DNA of 64,000 nt from Anisakis pegreffii (Eukaryota; Nematoda; Chromadorea; Rhabditida; Anisakidae): NCBI GenBank assembly GCA_035041965.1, contig JAPYMA010003011.1, positions 434,001 to 498,000 of the forward strand. The letters are read 5' to 3'. A program made the position numbers and the translations under genes. The notes below the pieces were generated by a model. That model saw nothing but the letters and a program-made list of their open reading frames with translations, was not told the DNA's origin and did not search any database. This document shows, piece after piece, positions 1 through 12,000 of this stretch (its first letter is position 1; every line of letters begins with the position of its first letter).

Positions 1-3000
1 CAGTAATTGGGCCGGATGGTGAACTACTACCTACTGATTCTGCAGGATCGCCAGTGGATGCCTCTGGAAAACCGGTGATGAAGGACAGGTATGGAAGACC
101 TCTTGATCCGGATGGAAATATTCTCCCTACTGATGACGACGGAAATTACATCTACCCTGCGTTAGGCCCTGATGGTCATCCACTGCCTACCGATATCAAC
201 AAAAAACCAGTCTATCCGGTTGTCAATCCCGACGGTTACCCGCTGCCTACAGATGAAACTGGTGCTGTGATCGGACCAAACGGTCAGCCAATACCGACTG
301 ATTCGTCAGGACGCCCAGTCGGCGTTGATGGATCGCCACTGCCAACTGATTCTGCCGGTAACATTATATTCGCAGATACCACAGAAGCAGTGAAGACATT
401 ACCAACTGATGAGACTGGTCGTGTCATTCATCCTGTTATCGGACCCGACGGAAAACCCATGCCAACAGATGAAGCTGGAAAGCCGCTGAACGCTGAAGGA
501 CGACCACTAGCAGAGGACCGTTATGGAAGACCATTGGCTCCCGATGGAAAAGTTCTACCAACCGATGAGAATGGCAATTACATATATCCTGCACTCGGAC
601 ACGATGGTCAGCCACTGCCAACAGACATGAATAATAAACCGGTTTATCCAGTTGTTGATAGTGAAGGGCGACTATTGCCAACAGACGAAACAGGAGCGGT
701 TGTGCGGCCTGATGGTGAGCCAGTTCCAACAGATTCAGCAGGCCATCCAATAGCCTCTGATGGATCAATTCTGCCTACTGATGCCTACGGTAGAGTTGTC
801 TTGGCAGAAGCCACGAAATCGGCTAAAACGTTGCCAACCGATGAGTCTGGTCATATAATCCACCCAATCGTTGGGCCCGATGGAGAACCGCTTCCTACAG
901 ATCTCTCTGGCAAACCGCTGGACGCTTTCGGAAGACCAGTGCCCAAGGATGCGCAAGAAAGACCACTTGGTCCAGACGGCCAGCCTTTACCGACTGACGA
1001 CGATGGAAATTACATATATCCTGCTGTTGGTCGCGATGGACAACCGCTTCCGACTGATTCAAACAAGAAACCGGTTTATCCTGTTGTCGACGCCGACGGC
1101 CGACCACTTCCAACTGATGAAACAGGAGCAGTTATTGGACCAGACGGTGAACCTATTCCAACAGATGATGCTGGTCGGCCTGTCGCTTCTGATGGATCGA
1201 TTCTGCCAACAGATGCTTATGGCCGAGTTGTTTCTATTGATGTTACAGACGAAACTGTGAAAACATTACCAACTGATGAAGCTGGTCGTGTCATTAGACC
1301 CATTGTCGGACCCGATGGAGAACCGCTTCCTACAGATCTCTCTGGCAAACCGCTGGACGCTTTCGGAAGACCAGTGCCCAAGGATGCGCAAGAAAGACCA
1401 CTTGGTCCAGACGGCCAGCCTTTACCGACTGACGACGATGGAAATTACATATATCCTGCTGTTGGTCGCGATGGACAACCGCTTCCGACTGATTCAAACA
1501 AGAAACCGGTTTATCCTGTTGTCGACGCCGACGGCCGACCACTTCCAACTGATGAAACAGGAGCAGTTATTGGACCAGACGGTGAACCTATTCCAACAGA
1601 TGATGCTGGTCGGCCTGTCGCTTCTGATGGATCGATTCTGCCAACAGATGCTTATGGCCGAGTTGTTTCTATTGATGTTACAGACGAAACTGTGAAAACA
1701 TTACCAACTGATGAAGCTGGTCGTGTCATTAGACCCATTGTCGGACCCGATGGAGAACCGCTTCCTACAGATCTCTCTGGCAAACCGCTGGACGCTTTCG
1801 GAAGACCAGTGCCCAAGGATGCGCAAGAAAGACCACTTGGTCCAGACGGCCAGCCTTTACCGACTGACGACGATGGAAATTACATATATCCTGCTGTTGG
1901 TCGCGATGGACAACCGCTTCCGACTGATTCAAANNNNNNNNNNACCTGACGGTGAACCTATTCCAACGGACAGTGCTGGTCGGCCAGTTGATGCTGATGG
2001 ATCACCATTGCCTACAGATGCTTATGGTAGAGTTATTTCTGTTGGAGGCACAGATACTATGAAAACGTTACCAACTTATGAAACAGGGGTTGTTGTTGGA
2101 CCTGACGGTGAACCTATGCAAACTGATCAATCGGGTCGTCCTGTCGAAGTTTATGGATCTGTCACGAGTGCTCCAAAAATACTGCCAACTGATGAAGCTG
2201 GTCGCATCATCCGCCCCATTGTTGGGCCCGATGGTAAACCACTGCCCACTGATCAGTCTGGTGCACCGATAGGCGCTTTTGGAAAACCAGTTCCGAGGGA
2301 CAGGTACGGACGACCAGTCGGTCCGGACAGAAGGGTTTTGCCAACAGATGATTTCGGTAATTATGTGTATCCTGCGATCGGTCCAGATGGTCAACCTTTA
2401 CCAACTGATGCTGCTGGAAGGTCAGTGTACCCTGTCGTTCATCCGGACGGTTACCTTCTGCCTACAGCCGGATCTGGAGCTGTCGTTGGCCCTGATGGTA
2501 AACCGCTGCCGACGGACGAATCGGGCAAGCCTGTATCTGCGGACGGTTCCCTTTTCCCTACGGATTCGTCTGGAAGGTTCTTGTTAATCCCGGAGGATGA
2601 AGGTGTTCTTACAATTGGGCCGGATGGTGAGCCCATGTCTACTTCGCAAGCTGCTGACAGAGTTGGTGTCACATCGCCATATTTTGTTATCATGCCAGAT
2701 GGCAATCCTCTCCCTACTGATTTCTCGAACAATTACATTGATGAGGATGGTGAGAAACTTAATCATGATCAATACGGTCGCCCAGTTGATAGACGAGGAA
2801 GACCATTGAGTAAAGATGCAAATGGAAATTATATTTATCCTGTGATCGTTCGAAAGCGACCGGTAACTCAAAAACCCGTTTTCGATCTTATTAACAGTTA
2901 TGGACATCCGTTACCCACCGATTCGAATGGGAATTTCTTGAACGAAAGAGGTCGTCCTATCCCCACAGATTCTTCTGGATATCCTGCAAACGATTCTCAA

Positions 3001-6000
3001 CATATTTTTGAGAAAAATGCGCATGGACAATTTGTTTACAAGCCGAGAGATCTCCTCCGGGAGTTGCTTCCAGTCACTTTGGACAGGTACATATGAAAAA
3101 CATGTTACCGTTTCAACTCAATTCTCTGCGATTAGTAAAAATTTGGCTTAAGCTTTTGCAGTTCCTGTCATTCTATTTAAGTCCTTTCACATGCAAATTT
3201 GTACGTGCATCAGCAATCGAAAATGTGGCTTGATGCATCGGTTTTTCTAAGTCCAATTTTGAGGTAATACAACAGCAGTTTTGCTCAATCGAAACTGTGT
3301 AAACTAGTGACTATTCTACACTATTCTCCGTTTACCCTAGAATCGCTATCACCTCTTATATGTGATAATCGCCAATACAAAATTGAGTGTTCATTTTGCT
3401 ATTAGCATGATCTTTCCCAAAATGTATATTTGAGGGTTGTACTATTGCAGCCTACTATTCACAAAAACTTAGTTTCGAAGCTAATTTTAAATACCAGTTT
3501 CATTTTCAGCTTCACAACTATGAAAAAATCGCCTTACTGCACTGTCAATTCCAATGCTGACGTACTTCTGCTGTTAGATGCATCAGCTAACGTCAGAGTG
3601 GTGGATTATCGTATCATGAAAGAATTCATTGAAAACTTCCTTATCGATCATTTCAATTTACGTAAAAATCGTGCACGCATCGGCGTAATCAAATACGGCG
3701 ATAAGGTGATTCTCCTCTCTTGAAGCCAGTGCTCTATACCGATGTTTATTCTTGCATCTAATCATTTTAAAAGGACTATGATTCAGTCGCACTTCCAACC
3801 CTGCAATCAATTTTTTACCTGTTTATGATTCACTATCATTCAGTGCCATTTTCTCGATATCAACAATTGTGTCGTAATTTTAATTCCGCAATCACTTTTG
3901 ATGAATCCCATGTGTTTTTTCTCAATGATGTTATGAGCCTATTATGGATGATTACTAAGAGTTTGATCTCTGATTCATGCTCCACTTAAAATTAAGGATT
4001 GGTCTCAGGCTTAGCTGCGTTCCTAGATATGAGTTCATGAGCTGACTTAGATTTTAATTTGTAAACGTGCGGCTCAAGCCTTTGCTGAGGCTGGAAATTA
4101 AACTTCAGCTACTTTTCTTTCTTGGAGATAAACTTTAGTCCGCCATCACCCGTTCGCCGAAAATTTAATCAGGATATAATTCATAAGGTGTCGGATGCCG
4201 TTCATCTGCATCATAATGCAGTCCCAAAAATTTAACTATGGAACCTCATGTTTTCGTGCTGCAGGTCGAATTACCAATTGCGCTGGGTGACTACGATAAT
4301 CCAGCTCAGCTAATGACGAAAATCAGTGACACGAGACGTATGCGTGGGTCAGCGCATCTCGGAGCAGCATTACGTGATGCAGCCAGTGAATTTCTGATAT
4401 CTGGAACAACAGCAACATCGAAAGTCGTTATAGTGTTCTCGAACGGCAAATCAAGGTTAGCTCACGGTCCTAATATTCAAAACTTGGTCCGTTTTACTCT
4501 GCTGCGATCAAAACTGATGCTGAAAGTGCAAAATCATTAGCATTTCAATTCGCGCAAACACCTTACAGAACATTATTACCGGGATATATAACCAGTAACC
4601 AGTATTACCGGGATATATATAACCAGTATTACCGGGATATATAACCAACCAGTAAGTGTAGGAAACTTGAATCCCTCAGCAAGTGAGCAATATTCGCAAC
4701 ATAGTCTTCATAATAACGTAATGAAATTTGACTGTTGTACTTGTCTATGCAAAACAAGAGTTGAAGTTTTGATTGTTTTGCATATTTCCTCTATTAATAT
4801 TCAACGACATTTTCAAATTGTACGTGTTCGTTTGATATCACCGGTGAATCCTTGGCAGCGAATTTCAAGATTGGATATGTTGAAATCTCTGTAACATTCT
4901 AAAAATGGAACTTAGGATAGCTGAGCAGCGCTTCAGAAAATTTGTAGAAAGCAACAGGTTGCGATTTAGACTCAACTGCTTTAATCAAACCCAGGCTTTG
5001 GCTCAAGCCTCCTGCTTGGCTGAGGCTCACGCCCATGCTTGCGCTCCTGTACAAACTAAAATTAGGCTAAATGGACCCAAACAACCTAAATCTTACCCCA
5101 ATCACTGATAACGAAGACACACTGTCGAACGACTTGGCCAAAAGGACTGCGAGAGAAAAAGCTTGAAGAAATCTAATCGACACCACTGAAATTTACATAG
5201 CAATTGAGGAGTCAACTCTGGGACTGATCCCAGTAGTGTTAAGAGTGAGAGTCATCTAGTAGTTGAGTCTCACTTCAGGTTCACGTTGAGGTTACGATTG
5301 AACATATATTACCCATTGCACTATTAGTTAAGAGATATTTAGAAGAGTGTGGCTTTTCCAACAACTCATCGACCCCTATTTAGTGTTGTTCAACTGATCA
5401 ACTCTGGGCTTTTCATATGTGCCTCAAGTAAAAGTGAGTAAAAAAGTCCGGTTAAGTTTCCACGAATTACGCAGGGACAGATGTAAGTAACTCGAGGTCG
5501 ACCATTTGCACGGGAACCTTCATCTCCCTACTAAAAATGGCAGTCGACTCCAGATGAGTCCAACTCTAAAAAGCATAGTTAGCTGAAATTGAATATTCGT
5601 CTCTAGAACAACATATCACATGAAAATCGATATTGTGAGCAGAAGTTGACTGTTTTTGTAATGTTCCAAATGAGATGTGTTAATTACGAAATGATTTAGT
5701 GGGTGGATTTCGAATGTGATGCTGTTGACCTGCAAAATTCCAGCGCTCGATGACTAGTGATCTAAAAATTTCAGTTGGCAAGCCAAATGCGAGAATGCAA
5801 TTAAAAAGCGTCAAGAAAAGGGGCATATGAAATACTGGGCCCTAGCCACCGGATCAAGATTTGCCAGGCTAAGACAAGAATAGCCGGGTCTAGCCAAAGT
5901 AGGAATACGAGTGCATGATGAAAACAGCAAGCCAGTGCAACAGACTCTTATGAACGGAATTTGTGTGCATCCCGATGGAATTTCACATTGGAAAGATGGT

Positions 6001-9000
6001 TTGTAGGAGGGCTTAAAGGAGTATAATTGATTTCAAACACCATCAACACGTGTGTGGGGTTTTTTCGATCCTTGTGCTGGGATGTTGATCGGAATCGCTA
6101 CAAAGGGGTACATGGACATTGTTATACTCAACAGCATGTTTTCAAATTCGAGTTTTTTTGGAGCAAAATTTCATCATGGTGCACATAATTTGCCTTCATA
6201 GTCCAGCGTTTGTACAACGCAGTTACTTATATTTTTACTTTGGTCCGGTTTGGTGGCCAGGGCCGGGCTATTTTACTCTCCTAAAAGTATTCCACATCAT
6301 CACATTTAGTGTAGTATGCTGTCAAAATACCATTGTGTCTCTGGAAGGGACATGGACTCAAGGCACGACTACAGCATTACACTCCCGAAAAAGTCGATGA
6401 ACTTCCATCAACCTTAATCCTAAAAGAGAAAGATCGCCCGCCTGATTCAGGTTTTTGGCTAGAAAAAAACGAGTTGACTTCACAAAACATTAAAGGTTGA
6501 CTACTTCTTGGAGTCGATTTTGAGATTTCGTCCACTTCTACTCGTTGTTATCAAATAACTAGTACCTGAATGTCGACCTTATTGTCATAAGGAACATCAT
6601 TCGCTTCTCGTTTTCAAACCACCGTCATTCATTCAACAACGTTTGCTAACTTGTTCAGTGATAATATTTCAGTGACGATCCGGCTGGTAATGCGAGAGTG
6701 TTGCGTGAAGATGTGGGCGCATTGGTGTTTCTGGTGGATGCCGGCGGTCAAGGCGACCCACAACAGAATATCGCTGTTGTAGGTGAATCTAATCCACAAC
6801 GTATTATATCCCTGGAAGAATGGCGAGGATCAGATTCTGAGTTAGTGGCTCCATTCGCCGATCAACTCTGTGAGGTATAGTTTGGATGGCTTCAATTTGA
6901 TTATTTTATTCCATATTAATGTCACCACCGTTGAACGATGTTTAGGATTATACTTTATTGACGCTGTTAAATTTGCAGCAATGATAGACTGCGTAATACT
7001 GTCTTTAAGTGATTTTACTACTAACAAAAACACCTATTTCAATTTTTTCCCCTTATTTGCTCCGGAGCCCTATCTTCTTTTTGGTTTCGTTCGAACCTGC
7101 TGACCAAATTTCTCAATTAGTAATCCGGAACAGTTAAATGTGACTGGGATACATCACTTCAAACGAGTCTTTCATTTATTCCAGCTGCTCTCCCAACTCG
7201 ATGAATCTGACAATATACAAACCTGGCCATCAAGAAAGACAACTCTCGAATCTGGACGTACAACGCCGGCTCGAATTTGCTCTAGAATCGACTTCCAGGT
7301 GCATGATTTCGATTGATATAAAATAATTTTACATGGCCTCACAACAACATTAATTCATCGAGTACACCTAAAGGCACTGAACGAACTGTATGATAACATT
7401 ACGCGGTTAATGCAGTCCATTTTGCAGGCAGATGTAATGTTCGTCATGGATTCGTCAGAAAATTTCACGCCTGAGCAATACACACAATTGAAGGAAGGTT
7501 TAAGCACTCTGATTGATGAATCGTTTGACCTCTCTCCAGATGTTGTTCAAGTTGGATTTGTTGAATACAGGTTGGATTGTTTTACCGCTAAAGTCCGCTT
7601 TTATTTTTCTCATCACACCTTTTTCGAAACATTTCAAGAATTTTTCAACATTCACTTTCACTGTGTTGGTATGAATCTTCTCGTAGCTAATTCTAGACTT
7701 CAGAATTATCGGTTCTCAGCGATTGAAAAAGTTTACCGATCTTTGTAGATTCAAACCAGATTTTGCGATTCAGGATGAGCTTAACTGGTTTCCTACTGAA
7801 ATTTGATCTCAATCGCATTGCACGATTTCAAATTTTTTTGCAAATTTCATTTTTTTATTAACAGCATTAATCTGTGAAAGGAGGTATAAAGTCATCTTTA
7901 TCAGACGCTCTTTAATGCAAAAATCAATGTTTCAATTGCGTTCCTTTTTGCACAACCTAATTGGTCTTGATTAAGTTTTTTCGGCTACTAAAACTGATTG
8001 ATTTCAATCGAGTCAATTCCAGTGACAAAGCATCAGTACCAGTGGCACTGGGTCACTACGAAGATAAAGTGCAATTACTGACCGATATTGCAAATAGCGA
8101 ACAACTGCTTGGCGAGGCAATTATGCTGAAGGGTTTGAATGCTGCGCGTCAACAATTTCTCCAACACGGCCGCGAGAATGTACCACGCATCCTGCTGCTA
8201 ATCACTAACGGTGTTAATCGGTATGTATCAATCGATTACTAATATCTGTTGAATCGTGAGTGTTACCAATATCACGTAATACCTTCCATTATAAGTTTAT
8301 TGAAATAACAATCCATGAATAGCAATTGATGTGTGAGGAACCATCGATTTCCAAGGAGATGGCACATCAGAATCTTACAAATTTTGTCGAAATATTCTTC
8401 CTTGTTTTTGAGCAATGAAATCTTATAATTGAACGGATAAGAATGTCGATTGAGAAGTGAGTAGTAACCACAATAAAACTTTTACATTTCTTTATGTAAC
8501 ACAACAATATAAATATATTTCAGTGCATCCATGGAGGCCAATAATGAATGTAATAAAAAATTTACAGAGGAAATGCAGCGAGTGCAGCAGATGATCTACG
8601 TGATCGTTACAACGTTGAGCTGTTCATATTAGCAGTGAATGCGAGCGGTGATGGAATAAAGATGTTGAATCGTTTAGCCGGTGAATCAGCTAACCAAAAG
8701 GTGATATCGTTGGGAAGTGCTGATAAATTGCACGGTCCTGAGTTGGCCTACATCGGCAGAACATTATGTGGTTTTGTTGAACCAGCAGCTGCAACTATAA
8801 AGCCGGTATTCACTGAACTACCTGACTCACACAAAACAACGAAACGTGATGTTTCGAAGGCCATCGAAATCGGGAAAACGTTCGTTACTCTTTCGTCAGT
8901 TTTTTTTTGATATTGTTCTCCTCCACAACTGATTCTTTGGTTGCTTCCAGAAAATTATAATCACACTGTGCGTCAGTGAATTTTTCGCGTTAAACTGTTA

Positions 9001-12000
9001 ACAATGAAAATTTTTCTTACTTCAATTATCTATAGGCTTCGAAAGAATGTAGTAATAAGCGGGAAATTTCCTTCCATTAATAACATTTTTAAAAGTTGAT
9101 TGTAACCTAAGCATATCGCCCAGTGCATCGTATACTTTTGGTTCAGATATCATTTATTTTATTAAATGCGTCGATCATTTAAAAATTATTCGAAATTATC
9201 TTGAATTTGGGTGAACGAAATGAAATTTGATTTCAATATGATGAATATTCATCTCACGTATGTGCAACAATTTGATACGAACGCGCATTTTCTTATGCTT
9301 ATATTAAAAAATAATATGGTTAAAAGAGCGTGCTCATAATATAATATTAATTTGGAGGACGACCATACTGACTCTTGTTTCAAAGAAATTCAGCTAACAA
9401 AATACTCTGTAATTTCATGAGATTATCGGAATGACCTTTAAAATTGTATGTGTAAAATTTTCTACAATATTTTGCTCGGTTCGGTAGATACGGCACGCTC
9501 CAGTCTTCCAGAAGTTATGTTACTGACTGCAATTAGATACAGTCCAGGTGTAGGCTACTATTACGATAGCAAGTGCAAGTTCTATGCATTTCGCAAAATG
9601 TAAATTGTGCAAAAAATTTTTTAGATTATCATATAATCCCGGCAATGAGAGCATTCTTGTGATACATTGTAGAATGATGTGGAAAGATGTATTTTTCCAA
9701 CTTGTTGGGAAACGTAAGAAATTTGTGGATTGGGCGCCTGAATGGGATGCAATTTTTGAAGAACTAGTTGAACTGTATACGTCTAGTGAAGCGATTTATT
9801 ATATGTTTGAGGGTGTCTCTGTGGAATTTGGTGACAGGAAACCGCATTCAACAAAATGTCACACATGCGTGGATTATATTCCATAAAACAGGTACGCGGA
9901 TGAGGGTTAATAATTCCGTTTCAGCGATGAAGAGCAAACATCAGTTTCACCCGTGCAAACTCCCTATCGAACGACTCAAGTCTTTGGACAAACGCCTCTT
10001 TGCAAAGATGGATTCCTTCGCCCTTATCAAATGACCGTTGTTGTCGACTCTACTGCTCGTTCTACACAAAAGGTTTCGTTGATTGTTGTTGACTGAAAAA
10101 AAAGGGAAATAAATTACTTTCATGTAGTTGAATATGATGTGAAATCATTAAATCAGAAGGTATGATGAATGATAAACACAGTCAACAGATAACATATCAA
10201 AATCCAGATTTGATAACGTCGCTCATATGGTGGATCCATGTAAGTGTGGTGAACTTATTTTTAGGATTTGAATCTTGTGCTAGCACACATTATGAACTTC
10301 GTTGAAACGCGCTTCTCACCAGAAAGTGGTCGAATGCAGCTGAATTTGGTCACCGTTGATAGTAGTGGTGTAACGTTGAGAGAACCAAACTTTGGTGTTG
10401 ATTCAATTCATGAAAAATTCAGTTTGATCAAACAAACAGAGTTCGTTGAATTCCATTCATTTAATCACGGAGCACTTCTCTCATTACTCTGACTACCATA
10501 ACTTCATTCTCACCCTCCTCATCACTGTTAAAAGCCAAAAAATTATTTCTAATTCTCCTTTTCCACTTATGAGGCATTGAGTTGCTTAAATGCAACAGTA
10601 GATTTTTTCGTTTTACGAGGCCCCTTTCTTATGCTGCATAATCGTTGAAATGAGTTTTATTGAAGAGGTGATGAGCTGTCAGCGAAACTTGGTCGTGGTA
10701 TCGATGAAGCAGTGATGTTATCAACTCAGTTTGCAATTAGTGGCGTTAATGAAATCATTCTTCTGGTGAGCGCTGACGGAACATCAAGGTAATGCATTGT
10801 CTTTCGATCTTAGTTAACTTTTATTTGTGCCTTTCTTTCTGTTTTGATCGATAGTGAACCTTGTAGATCCTAGAAGGGTGAAACGTGAGGGTTGGGTAGG
10901 TGATCTCACAGATTCGGTATTCCCGATAGTGGGACTCGGTGGTCGCTGAACACGTTTGAAGTTTCGAAGGACTCCGACCATACTCCTTATCATCCTATAG
11001 GCTCCCAACTTCGTGGATCCGCGAATATTGCAAGGTTTTGGGAGCCCCTCCCCAATCTATTCCCTGACCTTGGGAGCCCCCGATCTCGGAGTCCCTGAAG
11101 CTGATTTCGCACCTGGAGTTGAGTTCTGAGATTCCGTGGACCCGGGAATAGGTTTCGGGGGCTACTGCTTTCCGCTATCGAGGACTCCCGTGCCCAATTT
11201 TGCTCCTAATCCAACCCCCCTTCATGTGATCAGTTTTTGATTGTTTTTTTTTTGGTTTTATTTCTTCATTCATTAATAAGCGGTTGAAAATGCTTAATTG
11301 ATAAGGTGATTTGAAAAGTATTCGATCTATAAATAGCATTTCCGAAAATGTTTAAGTGATGATGCAATAGCGTCCGCCGACTTTGCTCGAACTCGTTACC
11401 ATCCGAGTATTATCGCGATTTCAATCCGAACACCAGCCAATGAACTTCTTAAAGAACTTGCTGGAGGAAGCCCAACTAGGTTATTTTTTGCTTGGTGGAT
11501 TACTTATGTGACACATTTGTCCAGCATAATATTATACTAAAAAATAGGTATTCATCGTAAACAAGATATTGATCTGTTATTTTATGTGTCATAAGAGTGC
11601 GATATCATCTGCGGCTCATCCAGATTAAATTCGCTCAGTAATACCATATCTTGAAACCGGAGCCGGACTGTAGTTAGGAGTAACGATGAATGTTTTCAAT
11701 TTCTTTTGCGTTACGCAATGATGAGTCCAGAATATGTGGATTAATTGACATTTTCAACTATCCAATCTCAAATTTTGAGTGATTTGTTCACTGTTTTCGA
11801 ATAAGTCCACTTTCACCTGAGTGAAATGACCTTTTTCATCGTAGTTGCATCGGACGAATCTTGATAAGTTCAAGCAGGTCCAATTGTATCGAATAATTCT
11901 TGCAGAGTGATCCACTTCTCGGAATGGTCTATCGGTAATGAACTGTTCGGTAGCTGGCTCGCTCATGCGATATGTGACTATGTGACAGCTTCAACTACCA

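Noticed and set aside
871..1695. Long repeated ORFs in other frames of the repeat exon, on both strands
   Set aside because: They are frame shadows of the PDG/PTD coding repeats; the identical period copies them along with the real frame.
7060..7110. A ggttcgaac word on the minus strand, suggestive of a tRNA T-loop
   Set aside because: No acceptor stem, D-arm or anticodon arm can be formed around it.
9529..9886. An open frame with a faintly Kunitz-like Tyr/Cys stretch in the intron 8880-9924
   Set aside because: Flanking exons 8568-8879 and 9925-10072 join in phase without it. Cys spacing does not complete a Kunitz domain and no paired splice sites fit.
11754..11966. A 70-codon minus-strand ORF that reads like a protein
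   Set aside because: It is antisense to the plus-strand exon 11906-12051, which completes vWA-3 ([14 protein letters not shown]) in the correct phase, so it is a shadow.
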